From JAJFKB01 sp965230515 (GTDB lineage Bacteria > Pseudomonadota > Gammaproteobacteria > Pseudomonadales > IMCC2047), in assembly GCA_965230515.1 (NCBI GenBank), contig OZ246007.1:2604001-2668000 (forward strand): DNA of 64,000 bases. Reading direction: 5' to 3'. Below are positions 18,324 to 26,857 of the stretch, one piece after another. Made by a program: the position numbers and the translations under genes. Position 1 is the first letter of the stretch, and each line of letters starts with the position of its first letter. The notes below the pieces were generated by a model, which saw only the letters and a list, made by a program, of their open reading frames with translations, had not been told where the DNA came from and made no database searches.

Positions 18324-18694
18324 CCGATCAGAAAGATCAGGAGAATACGCGTAAGGGTCAAGCGCTAAGAGAGCAGTACCGAAAAATTGAAGCGCCGCCT
18401 TTTTTAGCATCCCGAGTGGTTGCCAATCTGGAGGCTGGTAGTTCCGAATCCCGTAGTTGGAAGCCGGTTTTTGTGAGCGCTGTTTTACTGGTAGTGGTTG
18501 CGTTATGGCTACCCTCGGGTGACCAGGAACCAGCAATGGATTCGGGGCGTGAAGGTTTGTTGTCGTTAGGGCGGATGTCAGCAGCACTGCCTGCCAAACC
18601 TGAAATAAGCGTCCCGGGTTTTTCAAGGATCAAGTCTGTTAGTGCCCCGCCGATGTCGGTGCGGATCCCGTCAATAAGTTCAACTAAGAGCTGA
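18320..18694 (+). CDS. Small single-span membrane protein, anti-sigma candidate
   Basis: 124 residues. About 50 polar N-terminal residues, one transmembrane helix (PVFVSAVLLVVVALWLP) and a Ser/Pro-rich periplasmic tail. The ATGA overlap with the sigma gene indicates translational coupling, as in sigma/anti-sigma pairs. The N-terminal segment (REQYRKIEAPPFLASRVVANLEA) resembles short anti-sigma cytoplasmic domains, but no zinc motif is present, so the call rests on context. Confidence 0.6.
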   Translation: MTDQKDQENTRKGQALREQYRKIEAPPFLASRVVANLEAGSSESRSWKPVFVSAVLLVVVALWLPSGDQEPAMDSGREGLLSLGRMSAALPAKPEISVPGFSRIKSVSAPPMSVRIPSISSTKS

Positions 18695-18718
18695 TAGTTC
18701 AATATGAGGAATAGTGAT

Positions 18719-19132
18719 ATGAGTAATATTAAGAAGACTTTTAAACAACTGTTGGTAGTGGTAACTCTGGCGCAACCTTTGGTGTTGCACGCACAAGGTC
18801 CAACACCTGACGACCTGAACCGAATGCAGGTGTTTCTAAGTCTGATGCAGGATTACTTCCATATAATCGGTTCCGCTCATGAAGTGGCCTCCGATCCGGA
18901 AAAGTCAGCCATATTGCAGATGCAAAAAATCCAGGAGATTTATGAAGAGCGTGGCGAGAAAGCACGAGCGGTGGAGATATTTGAAGACACCTTAAACAAA
19001 ACCAGTAATCCGACGATTCGTAACGCCGCCTATATGCTGATGAGTGATACGCTTAAGGAAACCGGGCGTTCTGACCGGGCAATCACACTGCTAAAAAAGG
19101 GGTTGTCTGAAAATCTTGGGAATGCGAAGTGA
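18719..19132 (+). CDS. Small secreted TPR-like protein, last gene of the DUF1800 operon
   Basis: 137 residues. ATG 18719 is preferred over the in-frame ATG 18704 because GAGGAA lies eight bases before it. A signal peptide (KTFKQLLVVVTLAQPLVLHAQ) is followed by helices: RMQVFLSLMQDYFHII, ARAVEIFEDTLNKTSNPTIRNAAYMLMSDTL and DRAITLLKKGLSENL, the spacing of two TPR-like repeats. It probably acts in the periplasm with the exported DUF1800/DUF1501 pair; the exact role is unknown. Confidence 0.6.
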   Translation: MSNIKKTFKQLLVVVTLAQPLVLHAQGPTPDDLNRMQVFLSLMQDYFHIIGSAHEVASDPEKSAILQMQKIQEIYEERGEKARAVEIFEDTLNKTSNPTIRNAAYMLMSDTLKETGRSDRAITLLKKGLSENLGNAK

Positions 19133-19203
19133 TTTGGCTGATGGATGAAAGGTGACCGAGGGATTATTTTTTTGATCAGTTGCTGATTGGTTTATTTTTA
19201 ATC

Positions 19204-19284
19204 ACTACGTTACCTATTTATGATCCGGATTTCAGTTCTAACCAGCGAATACACAGTGTGTGGAGAATCGGGCACCCTGTATAA
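19204..19284 (+). pseudogene. Relic of the 3' end of an rlmKL gene
   Basis: In one frame the DNA reads YDPDFSSNQRIHSVWRIGHP and then V and TAA at 19282-19284. The intact RlmKL of this window ends FDPDFQRNQRIHNVWKIEHP. The preceding residues ITT also align with the ITE of RlmKL. No start codon or further RlmKL sequence lies upstream, where the TPR-like gene ends 70 bases earlier. It is therefore the decayed tail of a second copy. Confidence 0.75.
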
Positions 19285-19305
19285 GAAGTGTAAGGGATAC
19301 CTTTA

Positions 19306-20256
19306 ATGCTAAACATACTGTCTATCACCACCCCGATCTATATTTTAATTGCTGTTGGATTCCTGGCTGTCCGGTGGGGCGTGTTTACAAAAGAGGATTC
19401 GACCAGGCTCGGAAAGTTTGTCCTCAATTTTGCCTTACCCGCGCTGCTGTTTAAAACCCTTTCTCAGCGGCCCTTTGCAGAGGTCTTTGATCTGGGTTAT
19501 CTGGCCGCTTATGGCGTTGGTTCACTCCTGGTGTTTTTCGCAGCGTATTTTTTTGCCCGTGTACACCGCAAAGGGGAAAATCCTTTTCATGCCTTATTTG
19601 GTATGGGAATGGCATTTTCCAATACCGCGTTTATCGGATATCCGATCCTCTCCCAGTGGCTCGGACCGAAGGCTGCGGTCGCCCTGGCGCTGTGCATGTT
19701 GATTGAGAATCTGCTGTTATTGCCGTTAATGCTGGTGTTGGCGGAAAGGGGTCAGGACACAGGTGTCCAGCGATGGCGTGTTGCACTTCGCTCGCTTCGC
19801 AACCTGACAAAAAACCCGCTCATTATTGCGATTGCAGTGGGCTTTGGTTTTTCCTTCGTTGGAATGCGGTTGCCGGAACCGGTTTCGCGCCCGATTGAAC
19901 TGCTCGCCGCAGCCTCTGTTCCCGTTGCACTTTTTGTTATTGGCGGGTCGTTGGTTGGCCTGAAGATAAGGGGAATGATGCGGGATGTCGTCGTCGTAGC
20001 GGCGGGCAAACTGCTTCTCCATCCGTTGGTTGTGGGATTGATGTTGTGGTGGCTTCCGCCTATCGATCCGGTCTATCGAGCGGCGGCCCTGGGTTTCGCC
20101 TGTATGCCTATGTTGAGCATTTATCCGATTCTCGCCCAAAAGTATCAGCTTGAAGGATTCTGTGCTGCCGCCGTGCTGATCACTACCTGGCTTTCTTTCT
20201 TCACGATCAGCATCATTTTCTGGCTGATGGGAGATCTGCTTCGTTGGGCGGGATAA
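19306..20256 (+). CDS. AEC family (auxin efflux carrier) permease
   Basis: 316 residues with about ten hydrophobic helices. Family signs: LNILSITTPIYILIAVGFLAVRWG at the start, FVLNFALPALLFKTLS, GMAFSNTAFIGYPIL, and in the second half VGFGFSFVGMRLPEPV and ELLAAASVPVALFVIGGSLVGL. The inverted-repeat layout of two five-helix halves fits the AEC/bile-acid transporter fold. Substrates in the family are usually carboxylates; none can be assigned here. It is monocistronic, with an rlmKL relic before it and a MITE-like element after it. Confidence 0.87.
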   Translation: MLNILSITTPIYILIAVGFLAVRWGVFTKEDSTRLGKFVLNFALPALLFKTLSQRPFAEVFDLGYLAAYGVGSLLVFFAAYFFARVHRKGENPFHALFGMGMAFSNTAFIGYPILSQWLGPKAAVALALCMLIENLLLLPLMLVLAERGQDTGVQRWRVALRSLRNLTKNPLIIAIAVGFGFSFVGMRLPEPVSRPIELLAAASVPVALFVIGGSLVGLKIRGMMRDVVVVAAGKLLLHPLVVGLMLWWLPPIDPVYRAAALGFACMPMLSIYPILAQKYQLEGFCAAAVLITTWLSFFTISIIFWLMGDLLRWAG

Positions 20257-20288
20257 GGAAGGCTGTGTTTCACTGACTCGGTCTTCAA

Positions 20289-20552
20289 GGGAACTTCTGA
20301 ATAACTCCTTAATGCCTCTGCGAGACCTCAAAGCTATAGCTGCAAGGCAGGAACTGCCGCTAATGCTCATTGCCTTAGCAAAGTTTCTAACGCCGCAGAT
20401 GAATCTTTCAGACCTCGCCCTGCGGGGCATACAGATCATTCGCAGCTCAGTGTTAGCTTTGTTTGCCAGGTCTGGACATTACTGCACAAAGCCGCCTTGA
20501 TCTACAAAAGCTCTATATGCCAGAGGGATCAAGGAGTTATTCAGCGGTTCCC
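20289..20552. mobile_element. MITE-like non-autonomous element, 264 bp
   Basis: The two ends are inverted copies following GGGAACnnCTGAATAACTCC, differing only at the two n positions (TT at the left, CG at the right). The 220 bases between hold no credible gene, only short frames. Flanking bases (CTTCAA left, AAGATT right) give no clear target duplication. It lies in the 450-base gap between the AEC permease and the Cys/Pro-rich gene. The parent transposon family cannot be named from the ends. Confidence 0.7.
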
Positions 20553-20704
20553 AAGATTCATTAATAAACCAAACATTATTTAATGTTTGTCTATATACAA
20601 AGAGGTGTTAATTCTTCCGATACCCGCCTATACTTTTTGCTCATGGATTGTCCACTGACAATACCATTTGCAACCCACACCGCATGTTAAAGGAGGAGGT
20701 AAAG

Positions 20705-20965
20705 ATGAAAACAACAAGTTCATTCTGTATCACCGCTGCTCTGATGGTGTTTATATTCGCTGGCGGCCCGGCTGTTGCCAACGAGCGTCGTTGCTGTAAT
20801 GTCCCGAAAGGCAGCTGGGTTAAACAACCACCTTTTATGACACTGGATAGATGTCGGGCCATACCCCAGCATGCCTGGGAGGGAACGCCGGGAGCCAAGG
20901 CCTGCACCAAGGGCCGTAAGGGGCCGCCCACCAATCCACCACCCCCTCCGCCGAGTCACCGCTAG
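20705..20965 (+). CDS. Small secreted Cys/Pro-rich protein
   Basis: 86 residues. ATG 20705 follows a very strong RBS, AGGAGGAGG. A signal peptide ends near AGGPAVA; the mature chain has four cysteines (RRCCN, DRCRA, KACTK), consistent with two disulphides, and a basic tail ending in an uninterrupted run of six prolines. No known family is recognised. A strong terminator follows. High expression in the periplasm or medium is likely from the RBS. Confidence 0.7.
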   Translation: MKTTSSFCITAALMVFIFAGGPAVANERRCCNVPKGSWVKQPPFMTLDRCRAIPQHAWEGTPGAKACTKGRKGPPTNPPPPPPSHR

Positions 20966-20987
20966 GCGGGCTTAACGGTTTGGTGTC

Positions 20988-21020
20988 GGGGGCGGTGTTT
21001 TTAAATACGCCCCCTTTTTT
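20988..21020 (+). terminator. Rho-independent terminator
   Basis: GGGGGCG at 20988 pairs with CGCCCCC at 21008, followed by TTTTTT. It ends the Cys/Pro-rich gene and separates it from the convergent EF-hand gene. Confidence 0.8.
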
Positions 21021-21027
21021 GCCAATC

Positions 21028-21618
21028 CTATTCGTCAGCGATCAGATCATTCAAAGTACCTAGCTCCTCACGGCATTCTTTTCGGGCTATTCGCACCGGT
21101 TTGCGTGATTCCAGTGCCTCAGTCAGTTCGGCTTTGTCAACTTCGCCATCGGCACTACTGTCGATATGAGCGAATTTGACCTCGACTCCGGCAATTTTGC
21201 CAGCGCTGTATTCACTCCAGTCGAGATAGCCGTCGCCATTAGTGTCTGCCGCTGCAAATTTTTCTTCAGCGGTCATGTGCTCGGGTAAATCAATACCCAG
21301 TTTATCTTCCAAACACTCACGCATCGCATCGCGGTCAATCGGGTCTTGCGGTGGCGTGTGGCCTGCCAGTATTTCATCGAAGGTTAATAATTCATCGCCA
21401 TCGCTATCGAGTGCAGCAAATTTTTCTTCCGCTTTCTCAAGCTTCGGCGTGACAAACTCGTCAAAGGAGATCGTATCGCTTTGATCAGAATCCAGCTTTT
21501 CAAAGAGTCGATCTACCACAAGTTCGATACTAACACCTCGATGTCCGCCAGGCGCAGCACTGATGCCGGTGGCAAAAAGCGTTGCCATGGTTAAACCAAT
21601 GAGTTGATTCAACTTCAT
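21028..21618 (-). CDS. Secreted calcium-binding protein with four EF-hands
   Basis: 196 residues with a signal peptide (LIGLTMATLFATGISA). Four EF-hand loops start at residues 43 (DSDQSDTISFDE), 71 (DSDGDELLTFDE), 125 (DTNGDGYLDWSE) and 153 (DSSADGEVDKAE); loops 2 and 3 have full ligand sets, loops 1 and 4 are slightly degenerate. The pairs are separated by a stretch with MRECLEDK. The protein probably buffers or senses calcium in the periplasm. GGAGAAA lies before ATG. Transcribed away from the methyltransferase gene. Confidence 0.85.
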   Translation of the reverse strand: MKLNQLIGLTMATLFATGISAAPGGHRGVSIELVVDRLFEKLDSDQSDTISFDEFVTPKLEKAEEKFAALDSDGDELLTFDEILAGHTPPQDPIDRDAMRECLEDKLGIDLPEHMTAEEKFAAADTNGDGYLDWSEYSAGKIAGVEVKFAHIDSSADGEVDKAELTEALESRKPVRIARKECREELGTLNDLIADE

Positions 21619-21900
21619 TTTTTTTCTCCATTTCAGTTAAAAGATTAAACATAATGCTCCATGTTCAATGCTTATAACGCACGGCGGTTTTATTGGTTGA
21701 CGAAAAAAGTTTTATTTTTCATAAGCTGGATATGCAGAGATAATTAGATGAACATAATGGTTGGATACCTTTTAAGAGATGCTGAATATTTCAATATTGA
21801 TATGTAGTTGGTGCCAGCGATAATGGGCATAAATGGGTGGCCCTTGGGTCAGGAGTCACCCTGATAATTAATTTATACAGGATAAGATAACGGGATATTT

Positions 21901-22965
21901 ATGACACTTGATGCGCAAAAGATTGAGGAAACGGCCGACAAGGCTATCGGCTATTTATCCGGGGCGGCCGTCTCCGCCATGGTTTTTCTGGGGGATCAGC
22001 TTGGCCTCTATCGTACCTTACGTAAAGCGGGAAAAGTAAATAGTGTGGAGCTAGCGGCTCAAGCCGGGCTTGATGAGCGATGGGTGCGTGAATGGCTGCA
22101 CAGCCAGGCCGCCGCCGGTTTGGTTGACTATCATGGTGATGGGCTTTATGAGTTGACCGCGGAACAGGCAGCGGTACTTGCGGATGAGGAGGATCCTAAT
22201 TTTATGACCGGTGGATTTGCTTTGGTTTTTCCCCTTTTGCAGCAGCATGAAAGGCTCATCAGTTCTTTCCGTACCGGCCTCGGTGTGCCCTACAATGGTC
22301 TTGGTATTGATCACGCTGTTGGGGAAAGCCGGTTCAGCGCTCCCTGGTTAAAGTCGAACCTTGTTCCGGTGATCCTTCCAGGACTGGAAGGTGTTACAGG
22401 CAAGCTGACAAAGGGTGCAAAAGTTGCGGATCTGGGCTGTGGTTCCGGAACAGCGCTTCTCGAGATAGCCCGAGCGTATCCGCATTCACAATTCCACGGA
22501 TATGACAGCGCTGAAGTAGCGATTGCCATGGCCAATCAACGCCTTACCGAATCGGGCTTGACTAACGTCACCTTTTATCACGCCACGGCTGAGTCGATTA
22601 CGGCAGATGCCTCCTATGATTTTATTCTCACCTGGGATTGCCTCCACGATATGCTTGACCCTCTGGCCGTAATGCGGGCTATCCGAAAGGCAGTAAAGCC
22701 GGACGGTTCCTGGCTGATCGTCGATATAAACGGCATGCCGACGCCGGAGGAGAACTATGAGCACCCACTGGGTGGATTCCTCTATGCCATTTCAGTACTG
22801 GATTGTCTTGCCTGCAGTACCTGCGAGAAGGACGGTGAAGCAATGGGGACATTGGGATTTCCAGAACCCGTAGCCAGAAAAATGACCCACGAAGCCGGTT
22901 TCACGCGATTCTCAGTTCATGACTTCGGTAATCCGGTAAATTCGTTTTATGAGGTCAGGCCCTGA
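21901..22965 (+). CDS. Class I SAM-dependent methyltransferase with N-terminal winged helix
   Basis: 354 residues. The N-terminal 100 residues are a winged-helix dimerisation region (NSVELAAQAGLDERWVREWLHSQAAAGLVDY), as in O-methyltransferase and Rv2258c-like families. The SAM site is VADLGCGSGTALLEIA, followed by QFHGYDSAE and FILTWDCLHDMLDP. The C-terminal part contains CSTCEKDGEAMG. The methyl acceptor is unknown. The divergent EF-hand gene is 280 bases upstream and that gap is AT-rich without a recognisable operator. Confidence 0.85.
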   Translation: MTLDAQKIEETADKAIGYLSGAAVSAMVFLGDQLGLYRTLRKAGKVNSVELAAQAGLDERWVREWLHSQAAAGLVDYHGDGLYELTAEQAAVLADEEDPNFMTGGFALVFPLLQQHERLISSFRTGLGVPYNGLGIDHAVGESRFSAPWLKSNLVPVILPGLEGVTGKLTKGAKVADLGCGSGTALLEIARAYPHSQFHGYDSAEVAIAMANQRLTESGLTNVTFYHATAESITADASYDFILTWDCLHDMLDPLAVMRAIRKAVKPDGSWLIVDINGMPTPEENYEHPLGGFLYAISVLDCLACSTCEKDGEAMGTLGFPEPVARKMTHEAGFTRFSVHDFGNPVNSFYEVRP

Positions 22966-23079
22966 GCAGGTGTGAGGGTGGGTGTCCATTTAGATTGTTT
23001 GAGCACAAAAAAGGTGCATCTTTTTTTATGCCAGAGTAGAAATAAATACGTTTTATTGCTTCCAATATGCTCATACAGG

Positions 23080-23849
23080 CTATCCTTGAAAAATGTTATC
23101 TCTGTGATAAGCAAGGAACTCCTGATGCGGAGCAAATTTTCCTGGCAATGCAATTAACTTGTTGTGATAGCTTTTAAGCGATGACTGAAAGAAGAAGTCG
23201 GTTTCGGAATTTTCAATATCCGACACCCTAATCGTCATATCATCGTTTATAGTGATAATGCCAAGATCAAAAGCCTTATCATGCAGCATAGAAAGTGATA
23301 GACCGTTTCTTGGATTAAGTCTGTTTGATGGATCTGACCTCCATGGGACAATATGACTGGCGACCAAAAGCCTTGGTATAGAAAGACCTGTTATGCAGCA
23401 TCTATAGTTATATGCGCTTAAAACTGAACGCCTAAAAAACTCTGCCCTACACGCACTTTAGTTTCGGTTTCTTTGTCCAGACCGGTGTAATTGTCTTCAT
23501 CTTTGCGGCTAGGGTCGATGGTGCCATATTCATACTCACTTGTTGCGATCTTAGTCATCACAGACGCTGATTCGAGCACAAAATTTCCCCAATCATCTTG
23601 CATTTCTGCCCACATTTTTTTATCGGTAGTAGACGCACCAGAAAGGCCTTTGCGGCCTGTAGAAATAATTGCGGGATCAAGGCTGGCAATATTGCTTAAT
23701 TTCATTGCTAATGCAGAGGGGGTTCTACCTATCAGCGCTGCATATTTAATTATCTCAGGGTTTCGTGAGTGTAATTTTCCGAACGGCATCTGACAATACA
23801 GAGCAAACGCAATAAGCAACTGTTGTCTTGACCATCCTTTATTGGCCAT
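23080..23849 (-). pseudogene. HNH endonuclease gene broken by a single-base frameshift
   Basis: The N-terminal part (start near 23849, MANKGWSRQQLLIAFALYC) reads to a stop at 23418 just after VRVGQSFLGVQF. Adding one T to the run of six T (minus strand, 23434-23439) restores a continuous protein: GQSFFRRSVLSAYNYRCCIT, then GLSIPRLLVASHIVPWRSD, NPRNGLSLSMLHDKAFDLG and an end at 23080. These are the canonical HNH motifs of restriction-like nucleases of about 255 residues. The broken gene may be a true pseudogene or a sequence error in a homopolymer. Confidence 0.75.
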
Positions 23850-24010
23850 ACGAAGTGCCTGATAAGAAGAGGTTCTTTTCGTGGTGCATTTTTTAGAAAT
23901 TATGTCCGCTTTTATTACCTTTTTCAATCATGCACGCAGGCTATCACTTATGATAATGCCGCTGACTGTCGAGACTCCCTCCAGCGCTTTTTCGGCTGCC
24001 GCTTCATCGA

Positions 24011-25279
24011 TTATTGGCTCAAAATCACGTCAACTGTCCTGGCAACGCCATCGACACGGTTTTGATACTCAGAAAGCTGCATCATATTCTTCTTATATGA
24101 GTTGTCATTCAATATGGTTTCTACTTTTGCCCTGATATCATGGGGATCTATATCATGCTTTATCAGCATGATGCCTGCACCGTGTCTTTCCATCATGGCC
24201 ACATTCAGGCCTTGCTCAACATGCAGTGGAATACCAACTAAAGGTGTTCCTGATGCGATGGCAGTCTGCACACTGCCCTGTCCACCATGTATAACTGCGA
24301 CATCAACCATTGGCATGACCTTGTGGGATGGCAGGTGGTCGACAACCAGGATATTGTCCTGACTGGTTTCTTTTATATGATGAACCGTCGTCAGGATGAT
24401 GATTCTCGCATCCATATCCTTCAACCCTTCAAAGACTTTGCTGATGACATTGGATTGGCCGGAAGTCAGGGCTACGTAGATTTTCGGTTTATCCGTATCT
24501 AGAAAAGTTTTGATTTCCTCGCTGACTTCCCCGAACAATTTGGCATAAAGCGCCCCGCCATATCTGAGTTTTTCAGGATGATTATAGTACTTCTTATGTT
24601 TCTCAGCAGGTTTCCAGGCTTCCAGTTCTTCTTTTGGTATGGTCAGAATTTCAGGTACATCCGTGACAACGGCCACATCACCCATCATGATTTCTTCCAT
24701 GCTCATAAATGGTTTAAGTCCATATTTCAAAGCGACTTTATTGAAAGATTTGGTGTTTAACTTTGATTTGAACATGAGGTTATTGATCATGGTCACCAGC
24801 CAGGATTCTGGAATCAGTTTAAAGATTTTGAGATTCAAAACCAGGGTCGGAACAAGCATCTTTCTTTCAAAAACCGGTGGAACAAAAGACCCCAAATGGG
24901 TCACATAATAGGTAATTCCTGATGCTCTAGATGAAATAGCGCAGGATAACGTGAAGCCTGTAATCACTTTTGCGATCTTCTCCTCTTTGAAGAACGCCAT
25001 CTCGTGGGCAACGTGCTGATCAAGCTCCTCTACTGAATAGAACTCCGAAAGACCTTTCTCACCTGTGTTGGTCAGCACGAACTCTTTTGCTCTCTGGTCC
25101 GTGAAGTATGGTTCCACTCTGGTGTATGCAATACCTTTATCATCGAGTAGCCATTCATAAGGCCCACCGTGAGTCGCCATGATGACATCTTCACCACGCT
25201 TTTTCATTTCTTCGTAAAGCGCGATCATCCTTGACGTCTCAGATAGATAGGCACAATTGGGGAATGTACATATTCTCAT
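24011..25279 (-). CDS. GT-B glycosyltransferase, macrolide/UDP-glucuronosyl type
   Basis: 422 residues from ATG 25279, which has GGAGGA five bases before it. The N-terminal half starts RICTFPNCAYLSETSRMIALYEEMKKRGEDVIMAT, the acceptor domain of MGT enzymes. The C-terminal donor domain carries DHLPSHKVMPMVDVAVIHGG, then QGSVQTAIASGTPLVGIP and EQGLNVAMMERHGAG, the family signature for UDP-sugar binding (H-G-G-x-x-S, G-x-P, E-Q-x-x-N). The acceptor is unknown. It is isolated between the broken HNH gene and a PilZ gene and may have been acquired by transfer. Confidence 0.85.
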   Translation of the reverse strand: MRICTFPNCAYLSETSRMIALYEEMKKRGEDVIMATHGGPYEWLLDDKGIAYTRVEPYFTDQRAKEFVLTNTGEKGLSEFYSVEELDQHVAHEMAFFKEEKIAKVITGFTLSCAISSRASGITYYVTHLGSFVPPVFERKMLVPTLVLNLKIFKLIPESWLVTMINNLMFKSKLNTKSFNKVALKYGLKPFMSMEEIMMGDVAVVTDVPEILTIPKEELEAWKPAEKHKKYYNHPEKLRYGGALYAKLFGEVSEEIKTFLDTDKPKIYVALTSGQSNVISKVFEGLKDMDARIIILTTVHHIKETSQDNILVVDHLPSHKVMPMVDVAVIHGGQGSVQTAIASGTPLVGIPLHVEQGLNVAMMERHGAGIMLIKHDIDPHDIRAKVETILNDNSYKKNMMQLSEYQNRVDGVARTVDVILSQ

Positions 25280-25329
25280 AGCATCCTCCTGGCTCTGAAT
25301 GGCATTCAATATCAATTCCTTTTTAACAT

Positions 25330-25367
25330 AGGTAACGGAGGGATAAAAATAAATCCCTCCGTTACCT
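25330..25367. repeat. Perfect 14-bp inverted repeat with A-rich loop
   Basis: AGGTAACGGAGGGA at 25330-25343 is exactly repeated in reverse complement at 25354-25367 around TAAAAATAAA. No T run follows on either strand. It lies 50 bases upstream of the glycosyltransferase start, so in that transcript it would be a 5' leader hairpin, or it could be a protein-binding site. Confidence 0.6.
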
Positions 25368-25498
25368 GTTAGCCTCAGCTTGCGAATCATCAACAGGGCG
25401 ATTATTCTCCTTAGTGCCCTGTGAGAACAGTTTCAGGAATGGAGATGAACTGTTCCGGGCAAGGTATTTTCAATTGCAGAACACCACCAGGAGAACTG

Positions 25499-26857
25499 AT
25501 GAACACGAACAACCGCAAGGGTGAGCAGAGATCCGGAGGGGGCTCTGAGCAACGGAAAAAACCACGTATCGGACTTTCTATGCCGGCTCGACTGCTGCTT
25601 TCTGATGGTACGGTCTCAGACTCTGTGTCAGTCAATATTTCAGAAGGTGGATTGTTTATAGCTACAGAAGTCTCTCCGGAATTGGGTGAGCGTATCGGGG
25701 TGGAGATCCTGTCTCTTGCGGGGGAGGTTGTCATTCGTGGTGAGATCCTGGTCTGCTGGCAATTACTGGAGGGTACTGAAGAGTGCCCAAGGGGAGTTGG
25801 CGGTGCATTTACCGAGGCTGTCCTAAGGAGTCAACATGAGATTGAATCAGTTATATTCTCGGCCTTTCAGCGAGATAAGACCCTTGGGTTTCTACAAGAG
25901 TTGTTAGGTTCTCCCCGGCTGATTGAGGATATTTCAACCATTCAGCGTATTGAACTGTCCGATGAGATACAGCGCTTTATCAAGGCTTATGGTGAACAGG
26001 GTCAAAGGGATGAGTTTATTTGGAAATGGGTCTATCAGGGACTCCGCCTCACCGCTCTGAACTCTGTGAATGAGGGATTGTGGCAGAAAGTCCAGTCCAC
26101 CAAACTTCTGGGCGTGATGTTTGATGTGATGCTCGATGATGCTGCCGATCAGATTCAGGATGAAGACCTGGTGGAGCAGATGCTGTTGATCCCGTTCGAG
26201 AGCGGGTTTATCGATAAGCGAAGGGTGCCGTCCGAGTATCTGGGGTACCTGGAATTCACCGTAGGTCTGTGGCAGGAGATCGAGCATAGCACCAGGGGGT
26301 TGCCGCGATTTTCAGAGTTCGAGAAACTGCTTATCTTCGACTATCGACAACTGCTTAATTGCATGCGCTATGCACTGGTGGTGAATAATGACCCGCGCTG
26401 CATGAATCTGGCTGAGCATGATCTCTATCAGCCGCATAATATGCACATGATGGTAAATGCTACCATAGACCTGATGGCATCACCGGAGTTTGATTCCCGG
26501 GAAACGGGTACTCTTCGAGAGATTATATGGAACGCCCAGGTGATGGGGCGGATAGGTAATGCCGTCACCACCTGGCAACGGGAGATAAAAGACCGGGACT
26601 TCACCAGCGGGATCTTTGCCGTGGCCCTCGGAAAAGGTGTGTTGACCGCAGACGACCTTATAAACAGTGATGTCAGTACCATCGAGCAGAAGATTCTCGG
26701 CGCGCATCTTGAGGATGAGCTGTTGCTGGAGTGGGGGAAACGCAGGGACTACCTTATCGAGTTAGCTCCGAGACTCAGGACAGTTGATATTCATGGACTG
26801 ATTGGCGGACTTGAGCAACTGATTGCCATTCATCTCGGTAGTCGGGGGCTTAAATAG
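25499..26857 (+). CDS. PilZ domain protein with long helical C-terminus
   Basis: 452 residues. Residues 19-120 form a PilZ domain with both c-di-GMP motifs: RKKPR (RxxxR) at 19-23 and NISEGG (NxSxxG) at 46-51, so ligand binding is expected. The remaining 330 residues are predicted helical (LNDFLQQ-like pattern not seen; instead repeated amphipathic stretches such as EDLVEQMLLIPFESGFIDKRRVPSEYLGYLEFTVGLWQEI) and are not recognised. ATG 25499 has AGGAG six bases upstream. It is monocistronic. A c-di-GMP-controlled switch is likely; the output is unknown. Confidence 0.82.
   Translation: MNTNNRKGEQRSGGGSEQRKKPRIGLSMPARLLLSDGTVSDSVSVNISEGGLFIATEVSPELGERIGVEILSLAGEVVIRGEILVCWQLLEGTEECPRGVGGAFTEAVLRSQHEIESVIFSAFQRDKTLGFLQELLGSPRLIEDISTIQRIELSDEIQRFIKAYGEQGQRDEFIWKWVYQGLRLTALNSVNEGLWQKVQSTKLLGVMFDVMLDDAADQIQDEDLVEQMLLIPFESGFIDKRRVPSEYLGYLEFTVGLWQEIEHSTRGLPRFSEFEKLLIFDYRQLLNCMRYALVVNNDPRCMNLAEHDLYQPHNMHMMVNATIDLMASPEFDSRETGTLREIIWNAQVMGRIGNAVTTWQREIKDRDFTSGIFAVALGKGVLTADDLINSDVSTIEQKILGAHLEDELLLEWGKRRDYLIELAPRLRTVDIHGLIGGLEQLIAIHLGSRGLK

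Noticed and set aside
19726..20439. Long open frame on the minus strand, antisense to the AEC permease
   Set aside because: Arg/Ser-rich composition, no RBS and no recognised domain; it mirrors the permease coding frame.
23080..23849. Programmed frameshift in the HNH gene
   Set aside because: No slippery heptamer or stimulating structure seen; an indel is the simpler reading.
23929..24010. Short minus-strand frame ending RDFEPIIDEAAAEKALEGVS and later SDSLRA
   Set aside because: Begins right after a stop and has no start codon; too short to identify. It may be a remnant.
21901..25279. Natural product cluster formed by the methyltransferase and glycosyltransferase
   Set aside because: No core synthase, opposite strands and a broken nuclease between them.
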